Origin: Candidatus Chloroploca asiatica
GTDB taxonomy: Bacteria; Chloroflexota; Chloroflexia; Chloroflexales; Chloroflexaceae
Assembly (NCBI RefSeq): GCF_002532075.1
Contig: NZ_LYXE01000104.1
Span: 1-44,899, forward strand
DNA length: 44,899 bases
Direction: 5' to 3'
Shown: positions 33,849 through 42,210 of the stretch, in pieces
Layout of the letters: each line of letters opens with the position of its first letter
Numbering within the stretch: position 1 is the stretch's first letter
The notes under the pieces: generated by a model
The model's database searches: none
Told to the model about the DNA's origin: nothing
What the model saw: the letters and a program-made list of their open reading frames with translations, nothing else
Translations under genes and position numbers: made by a program

Positions 33849-33995
33849 TGGCAGAGCTTTCACACCAGGAAAGACCGCTCGCTGGAGCTGAAAAGTGTGG
33901 CGCACGAGGTCACAACCGGCAGACGCAAGATTGCGGTCAAGGTGGTGGACATCTTTGGCAACGATACCATGACGATTGTGGAGGTGACGGTATGA
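33849..33995 (+). pseudogene. DNA methyltransferase (mod), 3' end after the IS
   Basis: After the IS, reading resumes in the mod frame: TGG CAG gives WQ, then SFHTRKDRSLELKSVAHEV and IAVKVVDIFGNDTMTIVEV, ending TGA at 33993-33995. This is the expected type III-like methyltransferase C-terminus. The right target duplication is 33849-33854. The stop overlaps the start of the MntA gene by ATGA, showing that mod and the toxin-antitoxin pair were one translationally coupled operon before the IS arrived. Confidence 0.75.
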
Positions 33996-34303
33996 GTGCG
34001 ATTCTGCAACGTGATGAAGTGCTGGCGAAGTTGGGGGCCTTCCTCCGCGAGCGTGGTGAAGCCTACGGACTAGAGGCGATCGGATGTTTCGGTTCGGTGG
34101 CGCGGTCGGAGGCGACTACCGATAGCGATGTGGATGTGGTTTTCCGAGCTCATCCCGCCGCAAAACTGACCCTGTTTGACCTTGCTCTTCTGCGAGAGGA
34201 ACTGGTGGTGCTGCTGGGACGGCCCGTGGATGTGATCGAGTTGCGCAATGGAATGTCGGCACGCTTGAAAGAACGCGTTGAGAAAGAGGCGGCTTATGCT
34301 TGA
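33992..34303 (+). CDS. MntA-like minimal nucleotidyltransferase antitoxin
   Basis: A 103-residue MNT-domain protein. IGCFGSVARSEATTDSDVDV contains the GSX10DXD motif exactly as in MntA antitoxins, which inactivate HepT by AMPylating a Tyr in its active site. VDVIELRNG carries the third acidic position. ATG 33992 overlaps the mod stop; the stop overlaps the start of the HepT-like gene by 8 nt. The gene looks intact. Whether it still has a target depends on the frameshift in its partner. Confidence 0.85.
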   Translation: MSAILQRDEVLAKLGAFLRERGEAYGLEAIGCFGSVARSEATTDSDVDVVFRAHPAAKLTLFDLALLREELVVLLGRPVDVIELRNGMSARLKERVEKEAAYA

Positions 34304-34677
34304 CAACCACTTGCTGCAGGAGCGCTTGGAGGCCATACTCGAAGCGCTTGAGCGCGTGCCGCGGCGGTTCGCCAAGGTGCGGAAGCCCAGAAGATTTCAT
34401 TGCCACTGAGGAGGGGCGGGAGCATCTGGACTCGATCAGCATGGTTCTGCTGTCTGTTGGAGAAGCCTTCCGGCAAATCAACGAGAAGACGCAGGGTGAG
34501 TTTCTGAAACAATATCCTGAGATTCCGTGGCGAGCCGTCATTGGAATGCGCAATATCCTTGCGCACGACTATTTCGATGTGAATGAGAAAGTGATCTTCA
34601 ATACCTGCGAGGCGCACATCATGCCCTTGATGGATACGGTGAGGCGGATGTTGGCCGATCTCGAGACGGATTCCTGA
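34296..34677 (+). pseudogene. HepT-like HEPN toxin with frameshift
   Basis: Starting at ATG 34296 (MLDNHLLQERLEAILEALERVPRRFAKVR) the frame hits a stop at about 34407. Adding one base shift near 34381-34385 restores the protein: SPEDFIATEEGREHLDSIS, VLLSVGEAFRQINEKTQ, IPWRAVIGMRNILAHDYFDV, to the stop at 34677. The RNase active site RNILAHDY fits the RX4HXY motif of HepT, whose Tyr is the AMPylation target. It is either a real inactivating +1 change or a sequencing error. It is coupled to MntA by an 8-nt overlap. Confidence 0.75.
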
Positions 34678-34679
34678 CT

Positions 34680-35436
34680 ATGGCACTACACCCTGAGTTT
34701 CCCGATTCCCCGCATGCAATCCTCGACCCAGAATCGCGCCCAACATCATCGTGCTGGACAGGATCTATCACGACTTCCAGGGCGTACGGATTTTCTTTGA
34801 GGATCCGGTGCTGCCAGACAACGGCTATGATGGGCGCACTGGTGCAACGACGGCGAGGCGCATCATATCCACGATGCGAAGCTAGCGTGGTTCAAGTCGA
34901 TTGAGGACATTCACAACCGGCTGTTGCAAAAGGGCGGTAGTCTGAGCCTGCAAGTAGATGTCACGGCGACGCCCAAGCACAACAACGGCGCGCTCTACGG
35001 CAAGGTGAAAGGTTTCGTTCAGGACGCCCTGTTCGGCAAGACGGTGGAACTGGAATCTGCCAATACCTTGCGCAACCTCTCAGAACTGGCCGCCACTAAA
35101 ACCGTGATCGAGAGCTTCAAGCAGGCGATCAACGCGCTGACGGTTTGTGATAAGGGTGACGTCGAAATCCGGGACACCATCAAGTTGCGCAAGACCCGAC
35201 CGTTTGTAGTGAAAGATCAGGGCTACATGATTTCCAAGAAATCGGTGTTCAATCGGGTGATTGGTGACAGCCGATTTGAGTTGGAGTTCGCTGCATTCCT
35301 CGAACAATCTCCAGACGTGATCGCCTACGCCAAAAACTACCTCGCAGTGCATTTCAAGTTGGATTACATCAATGCTGTAGACGAGATCGCCGGTTTGCTG
35401 GCGAAGGGTCATCTGTTGCGTTCTCTCCGCTTCTAA
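34680..35436 (+). pseudogene. Type III restriction endonuclease (res) remnant
   Basis: Fragments of a Res subunit in three frames. MALHPEFPDSPHAILDPESR (34680 onward) is the N-terminus; NIIVLDRIYHDFQGVRIFFE (34742 onward) follows in another frame. From 34924 LLQKGGSLSLQVDVTATPKH comes from the helicase core, then abruptly GKVKGFVQDALFGKTVELES, LRKTRPFVVKDQGYMISKKS and SPDVIAYAKNYLAVHFKLDY from the late region. Most of the DEAD-type helicase core is deleted and the C-terminal nuclease end is lost at 35436. It begins 3 bp after the HepT-like stop, so the original order was mod-mntA-hepT-res. Confidence 0.65.
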
Positions 35437-35453
35437 CCATGCGCCCAACAACC

Positions 35454-35502
35454 GCCAGAATTCCTTTCGGGGGGCGATTAGCCCCCCGAAAGGAATTCTG
35501 GC
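35454..35502. terminator. Long perfect hairpin closing the R-M remnant locus
   Basis: Inverted repeat with 22-bp perfect arms (35454-35475 / 35481-35502) and a GATTA loop, 18 bp after the res remnant. No U-tract follows. It marks the right edge of the defence remnant. Confidence 0.65.
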
Positions 35503-35708
35503 TCCCAAAATGTTCGCAAGTCCCGAAGTTGGTTCTGGTTAAGTCCCCGGCGGCTCATGCGGAGCGTTGGGCGGCCTCAACCCTAAAAGCCCATGCCGAG
35601 CAGCAGAACCGAGCGCTGGGCGGCGTAACCGACAATCATGCGCATATTTTCGAGGCTTGAATTCATAGAACAAGTGCTCCATTTGCAGAGTGCTCTGATT
35701 CTGCTGAG

Positions 35709-38417
35709 CTAACAATGGGTGTTGGCGACCCGCGCCAGCAATTGTTCGCTCAGCGTGATTTCATCGCCAATCTGCAATTGGCGGAAGGTTGCCAGGGATT
35801 GTTCGATGTGGGGCCGCGCTGTGCTGAGGTCGCCATGTTCGAGCAAGGCTTCGCCGAGTGAGCGTTGTGCATAGGCGACCATGTAGGGGTCATCGTTACG
35901 TTCGGCGCGTTGCATCGACGCACTGAAGCGTGCGACGGCTTCGGCGGTCTCGCCTTTGCTCAGGGCTACTTCGCCCAGCGTAAAGAGGGCATAGGGTTCG
36001 GCAAAACGATCGCCGAGCGTGAGCACCGCTTCGGCGTAGGTGGTTGCACTGGCGAGGTCGCCGAGCCCATACGACGCCTCGGCGAGATTAGCGGCGGTCA
36101 CGGCGGCATAATAGGGATCGTGAACCGACATGAAAAACTCGTAGGCAGGAACGCCGATGGTGATGGCGGCCTGAAATTCGCGGGTCTGCACATAGATGGC
36201 GGCGAGATTCGCGCACATCTTTTCCCGGCTGACGCGGTCACCAATGCGTTCAAAGAGCTCAATCGCCCGCATCCCGTGCGCTACAGCAGCTTCAAGCTTG
36301 GCGCGGCGCCCGTGAACGGCGGCGATTTGGCGGGCGACCTGGGCGAGCAGGGTCTCATCGCTTACGAGTTCGGCCAGATCCTGGGCGCGAAGATAGGCGG
36401 CCAGCGCCTCTTCGTAGCCCCCGGTCTCCTCAGAGACGAGCCCGCGCAAGATTTCGAGTTCAAACTCGGCCCGATGGATCTCTTGCCAGCAGGCGTTGAG
36501 ATCGCGGCGGCGGTGCATCACAATGCCACGGCGGTGATGCAACAGCACCTGTTGCCCGACGAGGCGGGTGATCACCGTCAACCCTTCGCCATAACTCTCG
36601 ATCGCCTGATCGGGATAGCCGAGGGCGAGTTGGAGCTCGCCGCGCAAGCGCCAGAGCCGCGCCCCGCTCTCGCTCTCTTCGGCCCAGTCACTTGCCTCAA
36701 GCTCTTGCAGGCCTTCGGTATGCTGCCCAGCCAGTTGGCGCAACTCGGCCCTGATGATCAGCAGCGCCTTGCGTTCGAGTTTGCCGAGGCGTTGCTGGTT
36801 GATCCCATAGAAGATCGGACGGGCAAGATCGGCTTCGCCGCGTCCAAGGGCAAGTTGGCGCTGTGGGAACCAGACCTGGACAGCCCGATTATCGTCGCCA
36901 CTCTGCGCGAAATGGTACGCTGCAGCGGTGTACCCGCCGCGCTCAAGGCGTACTTGCGCCGCCTCGGCGTGCAATCTAGCCCTGAGTTCGGGCGAGAGTT
37001 CGTCGCGAATCAGTGGCGCGAGGGCCGGCATCAACATCACGCCGCCCTCATCGTCAGTGGTGATCAGATGGAGGCGTTCGAGATGTTCGAGCACCGTCGC
37101 TTGAAAGACATCGGCAGGGGCGGGATAGGGGTAGACCGCCAACTGTTGCAAAACACGGCGCTCATCAGCCGTCAGACGTCGCCAGAGGCGTTGCAATGCG
37201 GGCAGGATCGAACGGGCAGAAGAAGCAGGGGCCGCGATCAGGGCTTCCTGGTCGCCATCGTTGTGCAAGGTCAGCATCAACTTGAGCAACTGCGGATTGC
37301 CTCGGGTATAGCTATGCAGTTGTTCAGCCTCACCTGTTGCCAGCGTATAACCAGCGGCGTGGCACAGGTCGCCGACATCTTCCACCGTAAGCCCATCGAT
37401 TTCGAGGTGCAGATCGCCGGGAATGAAGGGGCGCTGGCTGATCAAGACCAGGGTTGCACTGGTGCGCAAGCCTTCCATCAGATCGATCAGTTGCGTATAG
37501 GCTGGTGGCATCAGTGCGAGATTTGTCACCGCCAGATGTTCCAGGTCATCGAAGCAGAGGAGCGGCGCCTGCGCGTCGAGATGGGCCAGATCCTCGCGCA
37601 GCAGCCCAGCGGCCAGATCGAGATCACCTGGTTCGCCGCCCACGCTTGCCAGATAGTGCCACAAACCTGAAGACCCCTGTTCGTGCAAAAAAGAACCCAG
37701 GGCAAACAGGAGACTGCGTACACCGTCATTGAAAGCCGGGCGCAGGGTATACCAGAAGATCGGACGTTGGGCCAGTTGCTCACAGGCCCGCGCCACGAGA
37801 CTCGTCTTGCCCACACCACCCGGCCCGCTCAACACAATCGTTTGCCGGACTTGCATAGCCTTTTGCAGGGTAGCGAGCTTTTGGTCGTAGCCATAGAGCG
37901 TCTCGGGTGAACGGGGGCGTTCGCGGCGGAGGGATGGTTGCAACGTGTCAAGCAGCAACGTCGCCAGTTGTTTGACGGCAGCATCGAACTCACGATAGTG
38001 CTGCGACTTGGAACCGAGCAACAGATCGGGATCTTCCCAGATATCCGACATCCGGTTGGGCTTGATGAAATCGTGGAAACAGCGCAACTCGAGCACCACA
38101 TAGGCATAGCGTGGATCGGTAGGCTCGCGCCGCACCTCGGCGATCGCGGCCAGCATCGCGTCACGGGTTGTGGGCAGCGGTGCCTGCCAGAGGCGCCGGA
38201 TGGCCGTGGTGCGAATGACGGTACGCAGGGCTTCGCCGTACGAGCGTAGCGTTGCTGGTTCCGGCAGATCGCGGATCGCACGACTGAGCACATAGGCGCT
38301 TGCCAGAGGAGACTCCTGGCTGAGGCGTTGTGGATCGTTCAAATGCCGCAAGGCATATTTGACGTGGCGTTCAAAGGGGGTCAGGGTCGAACTCTCGATC
38401 GGCGCAACATCAACCAT
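35709..38417 (-). CDS. STAND-type ATPase with C-terminal TPR-like repeats
   Basis: A 902-residue protein. Residues 1-175 are a helical domain without recognised family (LTPFERHVKYALRHLNDPQR.., YAYVVLELRCFHDFI). An NTPase follows: GPGGVGKTSLVARAC (Walker A, about 198-206), APLLCFDDLEHLAV (Walker B), TLVLISQRPF (sensor) and a winged-helix-like region at LQQLAVYPYPAPADVF. The last 430 residues are TPR-like helical pairs (GELQLALGYPDQAIESYGEG, YAEAVLTLGDRFAEPYALFT). This layout is shared by MalT-like regulators and NLR-like defence proteins, but no DNA-binding domain follows the TPRs. ATG 38417 has GGAG 9 nt upstream; longer starts (38432, GTG 38450) exist. Confidence 0.75.
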   Translation of the reverse strand: MVDVAPIESSTLTPFERHVKYALRHLNDPQRLSQESPLASAYVLSRAIRDLPEPATLRSYGEALRTVIRTTAIRRLWQAPLPTTRDAMLAAIAEVRREPTDPRYAYVVLELRCFHDFIKPNRMSDIWEDPDLLLGSKSQHYREFDAAVKQLATLLLDTLQPSLRRERPRSPETLYGYDQKLATLQKAMQVRQTIVLSGPGGVGKTSLVARACEQLAQRPIFWYTLRPAFNDGVRSLLFALGSFLHEQGSSGLWHYLASVGGEPGDLDLAAGLLREDLAHLDAQAPLLCFDDLEHLAVTNLALMPPAYTQLIDLMEGLRTSATLVLISQRPFIPGDLHLEIDGLTVEDVGDLCHAAGYTLATGEAEQLHSYTRGNPQLLKLMLTLHNDGDQEALIAAPASSARSILPALQRLWRRLTADERRVLQQLAVYPYPAPADVFQATVLEHLERLHLITTDDEGGVMLMPALAPLIRDELSPELRARLHAEAAQVRLERGGYTAAAYHFAQSGDDNRAVQVWFPQRQLALGRGEADLARPIFYGINQQRLGKLERKALLIIRAELRQLAGQHTEGLQELEASDWAEESESGARLWRLRGELQLALGYPDQAIESYGEGLTVITRLVGQQVLLHHRRGIVMHRRRDLNACWQEIHRAEFELEILRGLVSEETGGYEEALAAYLRAQDLAELVSDETLLAQVARQIAAVHGRRAKLEAAVAHGMRAIELFERIGDRVSREKMCANLAAIYVQTREFQAAITIGVPAYEFFMSVHDPYYAAVTAANLAEASYGLGDLASATTYAEAVLTLGDRFAEPYALFTLGEVALSKGETAEAVARFSASMQRAERNDDPYMVAYAQRSLGEALLEHGDLSTARPHIEQSLATFRQLQIGDEITLSEQLLARVANTHC

Positions 38418-38554
38418 ACGTTTCTGCTCCATCACCTCCAGGATCGGCACCTACAACCTGGGACATACTTTGCCATTTCTGGGAACCTGGTTGCAAGAGG
38501 TTTCGCTATAGTAAACACATTCTAACCCGAAAGATTGCACGATTGAGGAGCAAA

Positions 38555-39220
38555 ATGATGAGCATCTTTAAATATTCGGTACACAAGCGTGATCAGTTCT
38601 TGGCCGACAGCCTGACGAAGCCAGCGCAGCCAGCGCCGAGTGCCAACGAGCGGATCAGTTCCCTGCCCTTGCGCCGCTGGATGAACACGTTGAAGATGCG
38701 CAGCACGCAGCAGATGGTGATCCGTCAGGCAACCCCTGCTGATCAGTTCCAGATCGCGGCCTTTTTGGGTACGCTGTCGGCCCAGACGTGCCGGTTGCGT
38801 TACCTGACCCCGACGACGTTTGACCATGCGAGTGCGCTGAACGAAGCGCGGCGGATGTTTGAGCGAGCCGAGCGTGGATTTGTCTTGCTGGCCTGCGATC
38901 CTGATGATGACGCTGCGGTGGTTGGACTCGTGGAGGTGGCCCGCGATTGCCACGCGGTTGAGGTGGCCGAGCTTGCGCTGGTGATCCGCGATGATCGGCA
39001 GGGCCAGGGCCTTGGCTCGAAACTTGTGCAACGCGCCAAAGCACATGTGCGGCAGATGTGTCTCGGCACCCTGCGCGCACATATGCTGGCTGAAAATATT
39101 GCGATGCGCCGCCTCTTCGAGCAGTTTGGCCGCAGCGAACTGGTGGCTTATGACGATGGCGTACTTGAGTTGGCGATTGAGTTGCCCCCAACCTTTGCCC
39201 AGTTGCAGCCGGCGGCGTAG
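38555..39220 (+). CDS. GNAT family N-acetyltransferase
   Basis: A 221-residue protein. The first 60 residues are a basic, Pro-containing extension; the GNAT domain starts at QMVIRQATPADQFQIAAFLG and includes VVGLVEVARD, VEVAELALVIRDDRQGQGLG (acetyl-CoA loop Q-x-x-G-x-G) and NIAMRRLFEQFGRSE. The pattern RYLTPTTFDHASALNEAR resembles GNAT proteins related to the acetyltransferase part of protein lysine acetylases. ATG 38555 follows GAGGAG by 4 nt. It is divergent from the STAND gene. The substrate is unknown. Confidence 0.8.
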   Translation: MMSIFKYSVHKRDQFLADSLTKPAQPAPSANERISSLPLRRWMNTLKMRSTQQMVIRQATPADQFQIAAFLGTLSAQTCRLRYLTPTTFDHASALNEARRMFERAERGFVLLACDPDDDAAVVGLVEVARDCHAVEVAELALVIRDDRQGQGLGSKLVQRAKAHVRQMCLGTLRAHMLAENIAMRRLFEQFGRSELVAYDDGVLELAIELPPTFAQLQPAA

Positions 39221-39239
39221 CGTAGTTTGGGTTGGGTCG

Positions 39240-40394
39240 CTACGGGGCTACCTTGCGCACCTGAGTTGGGATCGTCGGGTTGCCAAAGGCATAGACAGTG
39301 CCAAGCTGCTCGCCTTCGTAGAGGCGCACCAGTAGACCGCGTGCCATGATCTGATACTCGGCCTTGCGCATCTGTGGCTCGGGTTCAATGGCCCAGCCAA
39401 GTGCTTGTGCCACCTCGGGATGTTCACTCCAGACCTTGGCAAAACCGCGCACTGGCGCATAGAACCCTGGTGGCGGCGTGGTCGCTGGCCGCTCTGGGTC
39501 GCGTCCGGCTTCCCAGTAGTCAAAGAAGGGACCTAGAAAGCGCGGGTGCGGTTCTCCATCGAGATAGACCATGATCGTACGGGGCAAGACCCCGCCGGGG
39601 ATAACGATGGAAGGCGGCTGGAACCAGATCATCTCGCCGCGCTCGAAGTGCTGGATCGATCCCGGCATGCCTGAGGGCGCATAGAGTTGGGGGCAGCCGA
39701 GCACTTCTGGGGCGGGTAAGCGTTGATGCGCGAGCCGCATTGCGGCGCTCATGTTCTCGAGACACTGCGGGTAGGCCCACGGGCTGGATGGGATCAACTC
39801 TTTGAGCACCGCATTGCCGAGTAGCCCCAGCAGCACACTGGAGGCGCCGGGGGGTAGATCGGGATGCAGCTCCATGCGGCGGCGCTCAAAATATTGAACC
39901 TGATAGACGCGGCCTTCGATCTGCTCTTCGAATACCGGCGTGAGCGGATAGCCAAAGCGCTCGAGGCCACCGTTACGCTCCCAGTAGCGCAAAAAAGCAT
40001 CACAGGCATGGTAGCCAGTTTCGGCAAAAAAGCGACAGGTGCCGGTACGTGGCGGCTCGTTGCCCATCTGCCAGGGCCGCCACTGCAGTTCGAGCACACG
40101 GGCCCCGAGGCGTCCGGCGGTGAGGGTTCCATCGGCCTGGATTTCGAGGCGGTCGCGCTCGAACCACTGTACGGTAATCGTGCGATCCTCGACCCGCTCG
40201 ACCCGCTGTTCGGTGATAGGAAAGCCAAAGACTGCCAGGCCACCGTTGCGTTCCCAATAGGCCCGAATTGGCCCACTGATACAAAAACCCGTCTCGGCAA
40301 AACAGCGCTGCTCGGTCTGCGCCGAGGCAGGTGTGGCGAGGCTGGTGAGGGTAAGGGTAACGAGCATAAGCGTTGCCAGGAGGAAGCGTTGCAT
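39240..40394 (-). CDS. Secreted protein with tandem YWERNGGL repeats
   Basis: A 384-residue protein with a signal peptide (MQRFLLATLMLVTLTLTSLA.., likely cut after ASA). Two clear units of about 85 residues follow: CFAETGFCISGPIRAYWERN/GGLAVFGFPIT../VQWFERDRLEIQ and CRFFAETGYHACDAFLRYWE/RNGGLERFGYPLT../VQYFERRRMELHP. The units resemble LGFP-like repeats common in secreted Chloroflexota proteins. The third, longer part has no recognised family. AAGGAAA lies before ATG 40394. The function is unknown; cell-wall or surface binding is plausible. Confidence 0.75.
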   Translation of the reverse strand: MQRFLLATLMLVTLTLTSLATPASAQTEQRCFAETGFCISGPIRAYWERNGGLAVFGFPITEQRVERVEDRTITVQWFERDRLEIQADGTLTAGRLGARVLELQWRPWQMGNEPPRTGTCRFFAETGYHACDAFLRYWERNGGLERFGYPLTPVFEEQIEGRVYQVQYFERRRMELHPDLPPGASSVLLGLLGNAVLKELIPSSPWAYPQCLENMSAAMRLAHQRLPAPEVLGCPQLYAPSGMPGSIQHFERGEMIWFQPPSIVIPGGVLPRTIMVYLDGEPHPRFLGPFFDYWEAGRDPERPATTPPPGFYAPVRGFAKVWSEHPEVAQALGWAIEPEPQMRKAEYQIMARGLLVRLYEGEQLGTVYAFGNPTIPTQVRKVAP

Positions 40395-40414
40395 ATGAAG
40401 GTTTCCTTTCTATA

Positions 40415-40474
40415 GGCTTGAGGCGTGGGTGAACAACGCAGCAAAGCTGCGTTGTTCACCCCACGCCTCAAGCC
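40415..40474 (-). terminator. Long hairpin at the end of the ABC exporter genes
   Basis: Arms 40415-40442 and 40446-40474 (28 bp, one bulged C) with an AAA loop. The stop codon of the minus-strand permease gene (40468-40470) lies inside one arm. Probably the 3' end signal of the exporter operon, without a U-tract. Confidence 0.65.
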
Positions 40475-41253
40475 GAAGCGCCTCCATACTGGCGCAAGCC
40501 AATGCGCCAGACGAGGCGTGATAACCCAAGCAGACCGATGGCGAGCAGGGCGGCAAGGCCTAGGGTCGCCCCGGATAGCCGCCCAGTCAAGGCCTCGGCG
40601 GGGACGGTAACAGCGAAGGCGATGGGCACCAGGAACGTGAGTAGACCGCGCAGCCAGCCGGGATAAATGCCGACGGGCCAGCGTCCGGCGGCATAGATGC
40701 CTTCAAAGAGATTGAGCATCTCATCAACCCGAACGACCCAGAAGGCGACGCTGGTGAGCATGATCCAGAAACTGTAGATCATCAGGGCACCAAAGATGGT
40801 TGCGACGACAAAGCCCGCTGCTTGCAGTGGGCCAATGGCGTCACCGAGCAAGACAAGCGCCGTGCCCAGGAGGATCGCGCCAAGGATCACATCAACGAGG
40901 CGCCAGAGGCGGATCTCACGCACACTCACCATAATCTGCGCATCTTCGGGTTTGGTCAGCGCAAAATCGAGCGTGCCTTCACGGATGTCTTCCATGAGGC
41001 GCAGCATATTGGGCTGAATGACGGCACCGATCAAACCGCCCATCATAATATGGACGCCCATCACAACGAGCAACTCGGTTTGTGACCAGCCGGCGAGATC
41101 GGTGGTATGGCTAAAGACGAGGGCGAGGCTAATGAGGCCAACGGCGAGCGCGACGCCGGATTGCAAAAGCTGGATCCAGAAATTGACCCGATACTGCAGT
41201 TCATTCATCGCCCCAATGCGAAAGAAGTGGTACATCAACCGAAACATGCCCAT
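40468..41253 (-). CDS. ABC-2 type transporter permease (second subunit)
   Basis: A 261-residue membrane protein with about six hydrophobic segments, typical of DUF990/ABC-2 permeases. FRLMYHFFRIGAMNELQYRVNFWIQLLQ is the family's opening; EDIREGTLDFALTKPEDAQI is the conserved loop (REG.LD..L.KP) found in both permeases of this type. ATG 41253 has GGGAGG upstream, only 4 bp after the stop of the first permease gene. It should form a heterodimeric channel with that permease and the ATPase encoded at 42211-43206. The exported substrate is unknown. Confidence 0.85.
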   Translation of the reverse strand: MGMFRLMYHFFRIGAMNELQYRVNFWIQLLQSGVALAVGLISLALVFSHTTDLAGWSQTELLVVMGVHIMMGGLIGAVIQPNMLRLMEDIREGTLDFALTKPEDAQIMVSVREIRLWRLVDVILGAILLGTALVLLGDAIGPLQAAGFVVATIFGALMIYSFWIMLTSVAFWVVRVDEMLNLFEGIYAAGRWPVGIYPGWLRGLLTFLVPIAFAVTVPAEALTGRLSGATLGLAALLAIGLLGLSRLVWRIGLRQYGGASA

Positions 41254-41257
41254 CGCG

Positions 41258-42052
41258 TTACCCTCCCACTGCGCCATAGCGGCGTACCCCGGCGCGCCAG
41301 ACCAGCTGCACCAGCCCAAGGCCAATGAGGATCCAGAGCACCTGGATCGCCAGGCCGGTCAGAAGTTCGGTGGTGCTGAGCGTCCCGACGAGCGCCTCGA
41401 TGGGAAAGCCAAACGTCCATTGGAACGGCATGAACAGCGCGAGATCGCGGGCCCAGGGAGGCAAAAGACTCATCGGCACGAGGCGCCCCGAGAGCAGCAG
41501 TTCAACGGCGAAATAGAGCTCATAGAGCGCACTGACGCGAGTTGTCCAGAATGTGATCATGCCGAGCAGCCAGAGAAACATTGACCGAATGAGATAGGCC
41601 CCCCAGATGGCGATCGCGAAGACGCCTATCTCGAGCGGGGTCGGATTGAGTGTGGGTTGAAAGATAAGGGCCAGGATCGCCGCAATGGGCAACCAGAGCA
41701 CAATCACCACCAGCTTCCAGCCGCCAAAATAGGCGAGATCCTGATGGAGCGGATGGATCGGGCGGAGTAATGCTGCGGACAGTTCACCGCGCTTGATACG
41801 CCACTCCCAGCCATAGGGTGTGAAAACGATATTCATATTGCGCACTAATGTCCACACGATATAGTAGGCCGCAAAGGCTCCTGGTGTAAAACCGCCCACC
41901 TCGCCGCCCTGGGCTGTCGCGATGGTACTCCAGACCACCAGATAGATCACCGGCTCGGCGATCATCCCAATCATATAAAAATAGTTGGCGGTGCGGTATT
42001 GAAATTGCGTGATAATTGCCGTACGCGCCATCGTCCAGTAATAATCGAGCAT
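41258..42052 (-). CDS. ABC-2 type transporter permease (first subunit)
   Basis: A 264-residue membrane protein homologous to the following gene. MLDYYWTMARTAIITQFQYR is the start, then TPYGWEWRIKRGELSAALLRPIHPLHQDL carries the RGELS..LLRP loop of DUF990-type permeases, and LLSGRLVPMSLLPPWARDL precedes the last membrane segments. ATG 42052 follows AAGGAA; the open frame continues upstream into repeat DNA without a better start. It is separated from the ATPase gene by a 158-bp gap full of repeats, yet all three genes are on the same strand. Confidence 0.85.
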   Translation of the reverse strand: MLDYYWTMARTAIITQFQYRTANYFYMIGMIAEPVIYLVVWSTIATAQGGEVGGFTPGAFAAYYIVWTLVRNMNIVFTPYGWEWRIKRGELSAALLRPIHPLHQDLAYFGGWKLVVIVLWLPIAAILALIFQPTLNPTPLEIGVFAIAIWGAYLIRSMFLWLLGMITFWTTRVSALYELYFAVELLLSGRLVPMSLLPPWARDLALFMPFQWTFGFPIEALVGTLSTTELLTGLAIQVLWILIGLGLVQLVWRAGVRRYGAVGG

Positions 42053-42071
42053 CGGGTTCCTTTTCTGATGA

Positions 42072-42100
42072 TTCGACGCAAAGGCGCAAAGACGCAAAGG
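42072..42100 (-). repeat. GACGCAAAGGCGC repeat units
   Basis: Two adjacent units, GACGCAAAGGCGCAAA and GACGCAAAGGG, matching the arm of the repeat at 20320-20392 and the reverse strand of 24733-24773. It sits directly upstream of the permease start. Confidence 0.65.
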
Positions 42101-42109
42101 GTTTTGAGC

Positions 42110-42193
42110 GACCTCACAGGTCTTCAAGACCTTGTGTGAGAGGCCGCCCTGCCCCGCTGGGCAGGCGCGCCGGAACGAAAGATCTGTGAGGTC
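42110..42193. repeat. CCTCACAGGT palindrome interrupted by a second hairpin
   Basis: GACCTCACAGGTC (42110-42122) pairs, with one G-U-type mismatch, with GATCTGTGAGGTC (42181-42193). The first half also contains the original TTCAAGACC centre, but about 55 bp carrying another inverted repeat (GCCCTGCC..GGGCAGGC) interrupts the right arm. It looks like a family member invaded by other DNA. Confidence 0.65.
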
Positions 42194-42210
42194 TGAAAGG
42201 TGCTGACTAA

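Noticed and set aside
35439-35660. 73-codon ORF after the res remnant
   Set aside because: It runs through the hairpin, has no ribosome site and shows no recognisable protein pattern.
35865-37670. Plus-strand ORF of 601 codons
   Set aside because: It is antisense to the STAND ATPase, whose Walker motifs and TPR pattern are clear on the minus strand.
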